Assembly (NCBI GenBank): GCA_013398615.1
Contig: VZSR01003807.1
Coordinates: forward strand, 39,015,738-39,079,737
Source: Brachypodius melanocephalos
Lineage: Eukaryota; Chordata; Aves; Passeriformes; Pycnonotidae
DNA: 64,000 nt
Direction: 5' to 3'
Under the pieces are notes generated by a model. The model searched no databases and was not told the origin of the DNA. It saw nothing but the letters and a program-made list of their open reading frames with translations. Position numbers and translations under genes: made by a program. Shown here one piece after another: positions 26,434 through 38,100 of this stretch; positions within the stretch are counted from its first letter, which is position 1, and the number at the start of each line of letters is the position of its first letter.

Positions 26434-26464
26434 TTTTTGTTTTTTTTTTGTTTTTTTTTTTTTT
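26434..26464. repeat. T-rich homopolymer tract
   Basis: Runs of T broken by single G residues. It could be a reversed decayed poly-A tail. No associated retrocopy was identified. Confidence 0.75.
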
Positions 26465-26489
26465 AAAATTAACCTCAAATATGGGTTTT

Positions 26490-26830
26490 TTATTAACCTC
26501 TAACGGGGAAATTGGTCTGAAGATATATTTTCCTCCTTCGTGAAAGCAGCAGTAACAAGGGCAAAAGCAGAGCTCATTCTCATAACTGAAAGCCTGGCTG
26601 TTTCACTTCCAGTAATATTTCTTTTGCAGAAAACCTTATGCATAAAAATACCTTTTCCCAAGGTTAGCATTCCGACAGTAATTTGAGCAGATAGGTGCTG
26701 TTCGCAATTAGCGCCACATTCCGTATTGACTGCTGTGCCGGTGGAATCCTGTGACACCAATCACATCAGTTATGGATCTCTTTCCATGTACAGGCAATCG
26801 AGGGGACGTGTAATGCTGAGAGAAAAGTGC
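26490..26830. promoter_or_regulatory. Candidate conserved non-coding block
   Basis: Non-repetitive sequence that keeps more CpG than its surroundings (near 26,505, 26,539, 26,671, 26,703-26,721, 26,739 and 26,800-26,806). It has an ATGCATAAAAAT segment near 26,639 and a CAATTAGCG segment near 26,705. Retention of CpG in otherwise CpG-poor DNA can reflect constraint. No coding frame stands out. The call is tentative. Confidence 0.18.
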
Positions 26831-28214
26831 CTCCCGAGGACTTTGGAATGTTACTGTTGAACTACAGGTGTAAAGTGATGAAATAGCTAAAATCCCCATA
26901 GGACATCACCCTGATGCATCAGGCAAACAGGAAAGTAGGCTGCTTGTGATGCGGGCAGACAAGACAGAAAGGGGGGAGAAGGAAAAGCATTCATTTGGAA
27001 ATTTCCAGTCTCAACCTTCTCTTAGCTGTGTTTATGGTTTAAATATACCCTCAGTCATGCTACCTAGGAAAATGTTCACTGCCAAGTGTGCTGCAGTAAC
27101 AGAGTTGATCCTTTCAGGATCTTAAGAGGAATAGTTGATACTGGAAGGAATATTTGAATATTGTAATTAAAAGCAGTTCCTTTCTCTTTTACCATTCATA
27201 AGTATTCAGCCTTTCCTCTAAGGGACCAGTTCACTAAAATGTGTGGATAACCTGTGCACCGCATTGCAGGAGCTTCCAACAGAAAGGACTTGAGGTTTCT
27301 TTCATCATTTTCTCATCAGACACAAACAATGAATTCAATCTGCAGTTTTGCATTAAACAAAGGTGGAACAAGGTGCTTCCTTTCCCTTATATTCACAGTC
27401 TTTCAAAGGACAGTGTCAGAATAGAGAGGGCACTGCCAGAAACCTTGTGATTTCTGCCTGGCTATTCCTCTTACTCACACATGACCCCCTGGGTGTTTTT
27501 GTAAGGGGCAGCCTCCATTCCCATTTCTCTGCTCCTCCTGCCCTCAGTGCTGTCCGGGCTTCCCACTACTGGCAACTGAAGTGCACACAAGGGTGGGACC
27601 AACCAGGTCCAAAACTGTTACTGATAGCACGACTTCAGGGAAGGGAAGTGAGTACTGTAATCACTGCACACGTTCATAACTCTTTTGGCACAAAGGAGTT
27701 TTATCATTCCATCTCAGTGGAAATATAAAGAAAGAATTGCCTGAGCCACCACAAAGTTATCAGCAGGGAGCCAGCATTTCCCCATGACAACTGCTTGTCT
27801 GCTGTGTTTCTATCAGGGAGGGATTTCTGGTGATACTCAACCTGAAAACCGATCTGCTTTAATAAAATGGAAACCATGAGGCAAGGAGGGGAGAAGGGAG
27901 GCAAGGAACCTTTCCACATTTTCTTGCAATGGTGGGAGGAGAGACCTGAGCTGGTGGTGACTGAGTGGCTGCTTCAGAAGAAAAGTTTTGCATGCTAGAG
28001 ATAAGCCCTGTTTTGTGTCCAGTCTCTTTTATGTGCTTGCATACATTTACAAGGATCTTTTTATGCTTGCACGCAGCTGCCTTTGTACAGCTGTGTCAAA
28101 GCACATGCCACTGAGCCCAGGAGCTGTGATTTATGTCTGTGGTTCAGCATAAAGCTCTCATACTATGTCATGTTTTCTTTTTGCTGTAAGCAGATCCACC
28201 TCTTCCCTTTTCAG
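26831..28214. other. Non-coding stretch, no gene recognised
   Basis: Unique sequence with a purine-rich patch at about 26,960-27,000. Open frames up to 121 codons show no domain features. Confidence 0.5.
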
Positions 28215-28344
28215 AAGGTCTGCCAAATTTTAGTGAGAAAATTGCCCCGTCAGTGGCAGATTTGCTTCACAGCCTTCCCGGATTACACAGTTTGTAAGAA
28301 TTATCTCAGCCAGGTAGAAGATCACCTTTACTGGGATGCTTTGG
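28215..28344 (+). other. Weak candidate exon with splice-like borders
   Basis: The stretch is preceded by a good acceptor-like sequence (CTCTTCCCTTTTCAG, ending at 28,214). It is followed by a consensus-like donor GTAAGT at 28,345, with an alternative GTAAGA at 28,294. It lies within a 149-codon plus-strand frame (28,083-28,532) and so is open throughout in that frame. A second frame is open up to a stop overlapping the inner donor. The translations match no family I know. Splice-like triplets of this quality occur by chance in a window of this length. Confidence 0.12.
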
Positions 28345-30079
28345 GTAAGTTAGGCAAGTACAGCAGGAGAGGTACTTGCTCCGAAATTAGAAATAACTTT
28401 AGGCTTTATGAGAGAGTGCAGTGGGCACTGCATTGGGGAGAATTTTATGTGGATATATCTGATCAGCAGGATGCTAGTAGATCAGCATATGGTCCCACTG
28501 AGAATGGGGCCTCTCTGTTTTTCAGTAAATAAATAATGAGAAATACATCCTCTCCAAAGAGGAGGTCTGAATACTGCTGATCAGCTTTAATGGCAATAAA
28601 GAATGGGAGGGTTTTATGCAAGACCAGTGGGAGCTCCAGGGAGCGCCTGCTGCTTTTCTGACTCTCTGACCATCACTGTTTCAGCAGTGTTTCAGCATCT
28701 TCCATGCCAGTAAGTAGGACACAGAGAATGGCAGTGATGAGGCTTTCAGTGAAACAACTGGCATTGCCCTCCGAGTTGCAGGTGGTTTTTACTTGGATCA
28801 GCTTCTGGGCAATGCTGACTGTGAAGGCTAACACATGAAACAGAAGAACTGTGAACTAGTTTTGTGCATGAGTATTTCATACAAACATATGTATGACCAT
28901 AGGCATGTGTATGTATGCACTGTATTCAAAAACCAGGTGGAAAACCCTGTTTGGAGAAGGTAGGTGTGCCATTATGGAACATCATTGTTCTACTACTGTC
29001 ACATCAAGGAAAGAGGCAGCAGATCCAACTGTTCTCTGCAAAGAGCCTCTAGGCTAACACGGGATAACCACTTGGATCACTTTGCAAGTGATCACTCAAC
29101 TGATCTCTCATAATCATTTGAATTTTTTTTCTTTGAGAAAAAAATTTCAAAAAGTTCTGAGCGTTGGAAACACTGGAGGGTTGGCAACTTAATTAGGATC
29201 TACTTTGGAACAATTAATTTTTAATAGTACAATTTTTACAACAGCAGAAAATTTGTTCCTTGTTTGATTTCTTGAAGAATGAAGATTTAAAAACCATTTT
29301 TCAAATACAAAAAGAGTAGTGCATTTTTACCACCATTTGTTGAAAACATGTTTTGGTAACCAGACGTTTCTTTTTCCATCCACAAATACCTGAGGGTTTT
29401 TACCCCATTCAATTAATTGTTTACATTTTAAAAATGCAAATAATTTAAAAAAGTAGAAGGAAAGATGAATCTGCTGGGATCTACCACTATCTTTCAAAAG
29501 CAGAAGTTAAAACCACAGAAGTTGCCAGCCTGTGAAACCCCAGTTTCATAGGTACTACATTTGTTAGAAAATAACAGGAATGAGGATATTTACTGCAGAA
29601 ATACAAGAACTGAGTGAAGTGTGAAAACACTGAGTCCATCACATGAAATCTTCTTACATGTAAGGAGTACAACTTAAGCTTGGGTGACAGGAGCTTTCCA
29701 GGGTTTTGCACCTGCAGATCATGCAGATATATCCACACATCTCACTAAAGGACTGAACAAGTTTTGAGATGGGAAATCTAGATGGAGCATTCCCTCTTCA
29801 TAAAAAGAATTTTGTGTTCAAAACAGATTTTAGGTACTGCGTAGAAATATGTAGAAACCATATTGCATAAGAAAACTTGCAGGGTCCAGAAGGTCATCCA
29901 AGAATGGAGGAGGAGAAAGGGCTCTAATGGAGAGGGAAATTAAATGAAAGCACAGTGTTGGTCTCGGGTTTCTGAATCTCTTTGAGCAAGGAGGAAGGAA
30001 CAAAGAGAAGTTTCATGGAAGGGCAGAGTAACAAGTGACACATCTGAGTCCCCTTAACATGGAATTGTACCAGAAAAAG
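28345..30079. other. Non-coding stretch, no gene recognised
   Basis: Unique sequence. The part from about 29,100 to 29,470 is AT-rich with TTAATT cores and no repeat signature. No gene was recognised. Confidence 0.5.
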
Positions 30080-30372
30080 TGTATCCAGAGGGAGCCATGG
30101 AGTGATCATTCCCTTGCACTCAGCACTGGTGAGGCCACACTATAAATCCTGTGTCCAGTTCTGGGCCCCTCACTACAAGGAGGACTTTGAGGTGCTGGAG
30201 CGACTCCAGAGAAGGACAACAGAGCTGGTGAAGGGTCTGGAGCACAAGCCTCTTGAGGAATGGCTGATGGGAGCTGGGGTTGTTCAGCCTGGAGAAAATG
30301 AGACCCAGGGGAGACCTTACTGCCTCTACAACTCCCTGAAAGGAGGTTGTAGCCAGGTGGGGGTCGGTCATT
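30080..30372 (+). mobile_element. CR1 LINE fragment, forward orientation
   Basis: Strong CR1 similarity: GGTGAGGCCACAC, TGTGTCCAGTTCTGGGCCCC, GAGGTGCTGGAGCGACTCCA, CTGGTGAAGGGTCTGGAGCA and CTGAAAGGAGGTTGTAGCCA are all hallmark CR1 stretches just 3' of the reverse transcriptase part. The copy is truncated at both ends. It lacks the upstream coding portion and stops at GGTGGGGGTCGGTC, without the terminal 3' signature. It is probably a fragment split or eroded after insertion. The open frames over it are remnants and not an intact ORF2. Confidence 0.96.
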
Positions 30373-32332
30373 TTTACCAAGTAACATAATGGCACTGCAC
30401 TTACTAGCGCTGCCAACCCACATGCCAAGTAAGATTATAGCTACCTGTTCTGCAAGAGGGCAGGATTAAACATCCTGAAAGTGCCTCAAGAGCCAGAGAC
30501 AGAGCCTGTAGAGCTGGAAAGACTAACACTAATAAAAAGGAATATTAACAATGAAAGAAATGTACGTGACTTTTTTTCCTACTCTGGAAACCACACAGTG
30601 CTCAGGTGAAAATAGTTCTTCACAGTTAAATAGCTTTTAGCTTTTGTTTTACATGTCCTTTGTGTCTATTTTTGCTACAGAGAACATTGCTCAAACAATA
30701 CAGCAAATGAAGGGCATGCCTTTGGATCCTCTGGGAATGGCTGAGGTTCCTGAACATGCGTGTCTAGCATTACTTGTGATGCCCTTGCTTTTCTGTCTGA
30801 CATCCAGTGGCTGATCCAGAAGGGCAATTGCTCTCCCAGAGGCCCAGTGTCAGACCAGACAGCCCTGTAAGGAGGGCTCAGGTACCCTAAAGCACATGAA
30901 ATGTCATTAGAGGGGCATGTTTGGGCATACTACTCACTCCTCACCAGCATCTCTGTTTCAGAGTTATTTCTGAAACACTTCACTCTGTGTTAGAAGGAAT
31001 AATGGCATCTTCTTTCTGTTCTGCAGAATGAACAACAATCAGCACCAGGCAGAAACCACTGTCTGCTCATGCCTGCTGCTGGTCTCTGGTGGCAATGCCA
31101 GACTGCCAATGGATGTCAGAGAAGGATTCCTGCCCTCCAGGGTTGTATGATGAGGGGATGCTTTTGTTATGCTGGGTGTTTAATTTTGGAAAAAGTATTG
31201 GTGTCACAATATTTTTACCCAAGTTTTATTAAATTATTTGACTTATATGGATTTGTGTTGGACTCTGAATTTCACAGCCTCCCCCAAAAAATCCTGAAGC
31301 CAGTGAAACCCTCCCCACTTTCACAACCTCCCAGAGGGGACACAGAGGGCACTGCAGAAAGGTGGTCTTGAGGAATACCTCCGAGCTTTTTGTCCTTCCC
31401 ACAAGAAAGCCCAGCAGGTGCCAATGGATTTGGACTGGCATTTTTAATCATGTTGCTTTCACCATTTTTTAAAACACTGGCAGAGAAGGAGCCACATAAG
31501 CAGGTGTGGGGACCCCCATCTCCCAGCACAGACGGTGCTGGAAGGCAGAGGTGGGTGGAAGGCATCAGTGCTGTGCTGGCTGCAGAACCTGCAAGGAGCA
31601 ACCAGGGGCATTCAGGGGCCTGTTTCCTTTTTAGAAAAATTATTAATGACCACGAGATGGAAAAGTGATTCAATACCAATAACTTGCTGAGCAGCAGCTG
31701 TTGTTTGGAGGTGGATTCAACTAAAAAGAGCAACACAAACCGTACAGTGGATTTACCTCACTTGATCCAATGCCTGAGCCAAAAGGCAGTGCTTTGGTCT
31801 TTCTTTTTCTATTGCTGTTTCCAACTGTTATACTACATTGTTTCCATCAATGACATAGTCCTTTCACTAGAGAACTATTGTTTTCACTTGAACATAACTA
31901 AACCAATCCAGAAAATGGAACTGAAACCCCAGAGCAGCAGCACACATAACTTCAGAGGTGAAATTATTTAACCCACTTGGAAACATTACTCACAAGCCTC
32001 TTTTTATATAAGGGTGATCAGAAAATGTAAATTGCATTGGTTGTCCTGCATACCTGAAATTTCTGCCTGTTTCCCTCCTCAATGTTTGGCTAAGAAATTC
32101 ACTTTGGCTTGTAGGGCATGGGAAGTCTCACTGTATCAGAGAAATTCCTGTAAAAAAGCAAAAACTGTGTGGGAGGCAGGATCTGGACTGCTGCAAGTCC
32201 ACAGTATGCCAGAAGAACCTGTCTTGGAAAAATGGAAAGGAGTCTGCACTGGGATTTCTGAACACTGGTTTGAAGATATTTTCTGGTCTTGGTCTCCAAA
32301 TTCAAACAATAGGAGATATTAGTCTGTAAAAC
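30373..32332. other. Non-coding stretch, no gene recognised
   Basis: Unique sequence. A 154-codon minus-strand frame (31,272-31,736) and overlapping plus-strand frames of 92-100 codons lie in a slightly GC-richer zone. No recognisable domain was seen, and length alone does not support a gene. Confidence 0.5.
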
Positions 32333-32348
32333 TTTTTTTTTTTTTTTT
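32333..32348. repeat. Poly-T homopolymer, 16 bases
   Basis: An uninterrupted T run. It is compatible with a reversed poly-A tail, but nothing coding-like was recognised directly to its right. Confidence 0.8.
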
Positions 32349-33289
32349 CTGGAGCTCATGGCTGGTGGCTAAAGAGTAGCTGTGGCCACCACTTGCCTGC
32401 AGATTGAGAACTGGTGCTGAGACAATTTCTAAGTTTGTGAGTATGAACTGAGTGGTTTTCACTTTCTGATTTGCTGACACTTCCAGAAAAAAAATCTTTA
32501 AATTCACACTGCTTGTTTCTTCTTCTTATGGTTACAGCCTGACATTTTCAATTCTCCCATTTAAGAATTACATTATTGAAGTGTCTTACATAACTCCTGT
32601 TGTCGCTGTAGAGGGAAGATTTTTATTAGGAATATTGGTTTTGATTTGTTCCTTCTGTTTGGTTATGGAACTCAAAATAGCCTTAATGCATGAAAACTCA
32701 CAAATGGAACAAAGGAAGGGAGGGGGTAGCTGTATCCTAGGCCAAATTTTTCTCCTTCCAGTGGTAGCTGAGAGTCCCTATGGAATTTGGTAGCTCTACA
32801 TAAGTTTATTAATTTTGCACACAAAGCCTGTTTGTAGTTTCCTTGTTAAAAAAAAAAAAAAGTTTTCAAAGTTTTTCTTTACAAAAGTTTTTGTCTTAAA
32901 AGTTGTATATGCTAGCAAGAGTCTGTGTTTTCACTGGAATAGCTTTTAATTAGCCACCTGGCATAATTCAGTAAACTTTTTCTTTTTAAGATAAAAGAAC
33001 AACTGTCAGAAAAAAAAAAAAAGAGTTTTAAACATAGGAAAAAGAAGAAAATCTTTTCTCTAACCTCCTCCACACAATATTAATATTTTACATTATGGAA
33101 TAATCATGGGAGAGAGCTGGAAGATCTCCTTGAATAGTCCTCCCACCATATGGGAGCTGGTGGAAGCAAATCTACAGAGGAGTTTTTCATGTTTTTTCTT
33201 CTTGATTTCACAGATACTTTTAAAGCACTCACAGCTGCTGTGTAATAAGCTTTACCCTTTTTTTTTGTGTGTGCTAAAAGTATCACCCT
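32349..33289. other. Non-coding AT-rich stretch
   Basis: Unique sequence with A runs at 32,848-32,861 (14 bases) and 33,010-33,022 (13 bases) and a T run near 33,259-33,266. No gene was recognised. Confidence 0.5.
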
Positions 33290-33590
33290 GTCCTTGACAC
33301 CTGACTTCCTGCAGCCATGTTCCCAGTTCATGCTCCATGCTCAGGAGCACGTAGTTGTTCCAGGTCTTGCCAATGAGCTCGATCCTCCTCTCTGCCATTT
33401 CTTGGTGATCTCATTACAGGTGTAATTGTACTCTGAACCTTTTTCCTTGCTACCTCCTCCACTGCAGATGTCAGCCACCTTCACCATGTGCAAGGTCTTG
33501 CTTATTGACAAATCACTGTCAAATATCACTGGAAAAATCTTTCCATGGGTTTCAAGATCTTGCCAGGTTCCCATGTGAGCAGCAGTCATT
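33290..33590 (-). pseudogene. Unidentified coding-like segment, possible decayed retrocopy
   Basis: On the minus strand, positions 33,589-33,341 are open for 82 codons with a balanced, coding-like composition (for example HGKIFPVIFDSDLSISKTLH). Near 33,395 the coding-like character seems to move to another frame reading AERRIELIGKTWNNYVLLSM, continuing to about 33,290. The shift suggests one frameshift within a formerly continuous protein sequence. I do not recognise the family. A T-rich stretch (about 33,257-33,266) on the side expected for a minus-strand poly-A tail would fit a processed copy, but it is short. Chance open frames remain a real alternative. Confidence 0.22.
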
Positions 33591-34505
33591 CAGACCCTGC
33601 TTTGCTCTTTAGTCTAATAGTTTAAAAGCAGAAATAGAAGTAGGCTTCATTTCTACTGTTACCTCTGCTCCCTCCTGCCCTTTTGGATCCCTGAATCACG
33701 CTTGTAAAACTTGAAAGTAGGTCTGCAGTCCCATGAGGCAGGAAAAGTTGACACTCTTGCTGCTGCTTGCAGTAGCCAGAAAAACAAAACAAGTGGGTCG
33801 TCAGCCTCTGTGGACTTTTAGCTCCCCTGTCTGAGGGCATCACAAGATGAGTTCATGGCCAGGAGATGCTCTGCCCTCACTCAGGCCTTCCTGTTTGTGT
33901 GTTGTAACGGGGAACTTTCCGTACCAACCTGTGTTTTTCTAAAACGCATAGAAAAAAGCTCCTGATAGAACTGGATTTAACACAAAGGTTTCTAGTAATT
34001 TCTGTTTCTGTGTGCTGGGACCATCAAAGTGAATGATGGCAGGAATGAACAGCCTTGGGAATAAGGCACAGTAGCTGCTGAGGAGTCATTTGCCACAGGG
34101 ACTTTGCTGCAGCAGAGATTAAAACACAGTGGTAAGGGAAAACTGTGTGTAAGCCGTGCCTGCTCGGCTGCTGGGGACAGCTAAATCCTTTGATTCCCAA
34201 GCTGATAATGGGGTGGCTGGGGAGAATGAGCCCTCTGAGCAGCTGTGCCACGTCAAACAGCTCCTTCGCTGCTTTGGGCTGCTCTGGGTCACATCAAGGA
34301 GGGAAGCAGGGCTTCAGTGCCTGGGGTTTGCAGCAGGAGAAGGCAGCAGTCCCAGTCTCCATGGCTGTCCCTGCTCCTCCTGTGATGGAATGGTTGCTGT
34401 CAGAACAGCACAGACAAACAACTGCTGCACCTGTGCCTGGTGCACCATCATCAGTGAGGAGGTGGTGTCTGTAGGAGAGTACAAGGACCTGTTCTGCTGA
34501 GCACC
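33591..34505. other. Non-coding stretch, no gene recognised
   Basis: GC-richer than average from about 34,140 to 34,500, where both strands show open frames of about 100 codons. No motif was recognised. Confidence 0.5.
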
Positions 34506-34543
34506 CTGCATCACCTTTCTGCTCCTGCATCACCTTTCTGCTC
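34506..34543. repeat. Perfect 19 bp tandem duplication
   Basis: Two identical adjacent copies of CTGCATCACCTTTCTGCTC lie at 34,506-34,524 and 34,525-34,543. A partial third copy (CTGCCTGCTCCTGC) follows. Perfect identity suggests a recent slippage event. Confidence 0.9.
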
Positions 34544-35147
34544 CTGCCTGCTCCTGCAAACCACTCGTAGACATCCTGGGTGTGCACATGGTTTCTTCAG
34601 CCATAGACAATCAGCCTGTGGAGTTTTCTCCAGAGCTAACAGCAGACATGACAACTAATTCAAACCCTCTGTATCTCAGTTTTATCACTCATAACTACTG
34701 TGCTTAAACTACTACATGTTAAGAGTAGGCTAATTTGGTTATATATTGAAAATATGCATTTAAATGATGGAATTTGTAGTTAAGTTGGTTCAAAAGGACT
34801 TAATTCAGAAATTGGTTCATTCAAATACTCAACAAAATGTATATAAAAATAATTTAAGAGTGAGATGCCCAGCCTTAGCACCACACATTGCTGCAGAGCA
34901 CTGTCACAAGGGAGGATTGGCACACCTGCAGCAGTGTGAAGCTGGGGGGGTTGTTTCCCTGTACACAGGGAAGAGGCAACTTGCCCAGAGCACCTGTTCT
35001 GTATCTGCTATTCATCTTAACACGAGAAAAAAAATGTTGTTGCTCTAAAAGCCTTTCTGAGAGGTGTTTGCCCGGGGTGAGCCATAAAAACCAGTTAGTG
35101 GGCCTCCCACCACAGCTAAGGTACTGAAAGAACTGAGGAATGTTGTT

Positions 35148-35163
35148 ACTTTTTTAAAAAAGT
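35148..35163. repeat. Perfect 16-base A/T palindrome
   Basis: ACTTTTTTAAAAAAGT is its own reverse complement. Runs of T followed by A give such palindromes easily in AT-rich DNA, so I assign no function. Confidence 0.8.
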
Positions 35164-38100
35164 CTCCTTTTAAATTTTCCTTTAAAACTTTTTTTTTTTG
35201 TAGCCTTGCATCACTACTGTGCTCTCCTGTGTCCTTTTATGAATATACTGTCTTATCTTTACATCTTGCCTAGGAATAAAGCTACCCTCAGGTGAGCTGA
35301 TTTGCAGTGTGGCACTGTGCTACTGCCAGCCATTCTTAAATGCCAAGCAGTCTTGTAGGGCTCAGCATGGCACTCAGAGTACTGCTCCAGGGCATGCAGA
35401 AGGTGCTAGGGTGTATTTCCACTAAGGTACACATATTGCTAAAATGGAGAGACTGAGTGGAAGAAGCCTCTTCCAGGGGTTGATACCAATGAAGAAACAT
35501 CTTGCAGGTGTTTTCATCTTCCTGTGTGAATCCTCCAGGCTCACAGGAAGCTATCTTCTGTCACGGAGCCCCTAATCACCCAGCCTGGCCATTCAGTCCT
35601 TGTCCTGGCTGTTAGTGAAGCTACTGAAGACTCAGGTAGGAGACAGTAGCATCAAACAAGAGATGGAGGCAGGGAGAGATGCTGATCAGACTCTGCTGCA
35701 TGAGAAGACCTGTTATTGGTATGTCCCTGCTGTACCTCTTTCTGGTCTCTAGAGAGTGATGGGAGATTCAAGAAACTCCTGCTTATTCAGGTTCCACTCT
35801 GGAAATTAGAGCAAACGTTTGAGTATGACTTCTTCTCTGGCCACATTTGCTAAAGACCCATTTCATGTGATATGATGGCATAAAAGAGTTCCAGAAGAGA
35901 GGCCACTTTTAACCACTCAGCCACAGTCAGGTTGGACTGGGACCACCTGGAGTTCCTCTTGGCTGAAATTCAGTACAGAAATCACCTAAGTGATGTATCT
36001 TGCACCTTTTGAGTCGGCTGGGCTGTGAGCAAACTGCAGGGGGCAGAGGGCTTGAAGAGCCCAGAAAGAGATGAGCAGAAGGGTTTGTTTGGGTCAGGCT
36101 GCCTGGTTTGGTCCTTGTAATATGGGAACATGACCAATCCCTGCCACCCTGGAGAGAGATTTTTTTTTTTCCCATTTGCAAACTCATGTTAGTCATTGAT
36201 TAGTCCTTCACTCGCCTAGGGGCTGTAGGCAGAAGATCCTCAAAATATCTGATGCAGTGCTAGAAATGGGAGAGCACCTTTGCAGGCTTGATACCCATGG
36301 AAGTGGGCAGGGAGATGCCAGTGGGAATTTGGTGGTCTGAGGCATGAAGGCATGGAGGAGTTTGTGAGGCTTGCTGAGGGCTGGGGCAGAGGCAGGTCCA
36401 GCCAGTTGTGTCCATGCAGTCTGTAAGGGAGGGCTGAAACCCGAGCCAGAGTGGAGACTGTGAGAGCAAGCAGTGACTCCAGACTTGCACACAGACTCAG
36501 GGCTGAGCCCAAATGAGCAGATGTGTAATGTGCACCAAGCAGAAGCTCCTGTGACAGCAAAGGTGTAATTTGTGTCACACGGGATAGATGTTGTGCTCTT
36601 CTCATTGCTGTGTGCCAGTGTTGTGTCAAGAGATATGAAGAGAAAAAGCAGTTTTAAAGCACCTCAGCAGCTGAGCCTTTTTGTCGATTCAAGCCCTTAT
36701 ATCACATATAAAAAAGTAAAAAAGCGCTATCAGAGAAACAGATGGCGACAAGTCAGCTTTAGATGGACATGAATTATTTCATAAAAAAGATTTGGAAGTG
36801 CTGCCATGATTTTTGCAGCTTACCTGTCTCTTTACTATGGGTACTTAAGGCACTTTCTCAGAAATTGTCCAAAGGACACATTCCATATCCTTGGATGCTG
36901 TGATGGAGAAAAATGATTTTTCTCAGCAGAAAAAGAAAGTCTTTCAAGGTGAGGAACTCTTAAGTTATCACTCAGTACCACTTGATAATCTGTGGTGACT
37001 ATATGTAAGGAAAAATGTGCTCATAGAAGGGGAAAAGAAAGTAAGTTATAGATTTTCTTTTCACCATGACTCAGCGGTGAAAAGTGTGGGAGGACAGTAG
37101 AAAGGCAGGAAGAAATTAGGACCTCAGGGCTAGACCCATATGGAAATGTCAGCCCTCCTGGAGACTGCAATTCTAGATTCAATGGGGTAAATATATGATC
37201 TAAATATTTAGACAAAGTTTGAAGACATTCATGGAGATGTATTTATAGATTGAATGATTGCAATCAGTTGTGCTCTGTTTCACCAACTTCAATTACACTG
37301 CAAAGCTTTTTGTTTTTCATGAATAACAAAGAAAAACAGAACTTGGCTTTCAATTCCTTCACATAAAAATAGCTCTTGCATTAGATTATACAGTAGAGAA
37401 GTTAACATTAAATTTTTTTTGCAATATACACCACCTATGAGCATAAACACATTTATTGTATATACAACCTGGCTTGTTAACAGACTTGCAATAGTCTACA
37501 CCCTGTTGACACAATTTTTCAGTCAGTGGGGTTTCTTGTGATAATGGGCAAAAACGCAAAGTGAAGCAAAAAAACAAAGCAGAGGCCAAAAGTCACAGGA
37601 AGAACAAGGAGAAACTCTCATTTTTCTACAGACCTCAGGGGCTGACCATAGTGTGGCTTTACTAGCATAAAAGATACAAAGATCTTCACTATCTGCCAGG
37701 AGTTTTTTGATATGCTGCAAGAGCTGCTTGATTGTGCTTGTTTGTGGAGTAGAACTAGCAAGGTCAGTTCTACAGGAGTAAGAAACACTGGAGGATACAT
37801 TTTATTTCTCTCATAGATGTTTTTTAAAATGAAACAGAAAAAACAAACAAAAACCTCCAACAAAATAGAAAGAACTAATCCATCCAGCCGAGGAACAATG
37901 TCATTCTGAAATGATAAAAAAACTGACACAGATGAACCTCTCATTTTAATTGTAACTTTAATTCTGTATGATTCTAGCCTGTCAGTTCAGTCTGTAGGAT
38001 GATAACAGAAATTATTGTACTAGTTGTGGAGTCTCTAATAAATCTGATGAAACTTTTTTCTTCTGGAAAATTCCAAGTATTCCACATAATCATTCATAAC

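Larger units (their letters stand above)
24962..26489. other. Non-coding stretch with T-rich tracts
   Basis: Unique AT-rich sequence. A T-rich, pyrimidine-dominated tract (about 25,762-25,809) ends in TTTCCCTCAG, which resembles a strong splice acceptor. However, no convincing donor or open exon follows. A second T-rich tract lies at 26,434-26,464. Confidence 0.5.

Noticed and set aside
30102..30428. Open frames on both strands over the CR1 copy
   Set aside because: They are fragments of retrotransposon sequence or its antisense, not host genes.
31272..31736. 154-codon minus-strand open frame
   Set aside because: Overlaps several plus-strand frames, shows no domain and has a length expected by chance.
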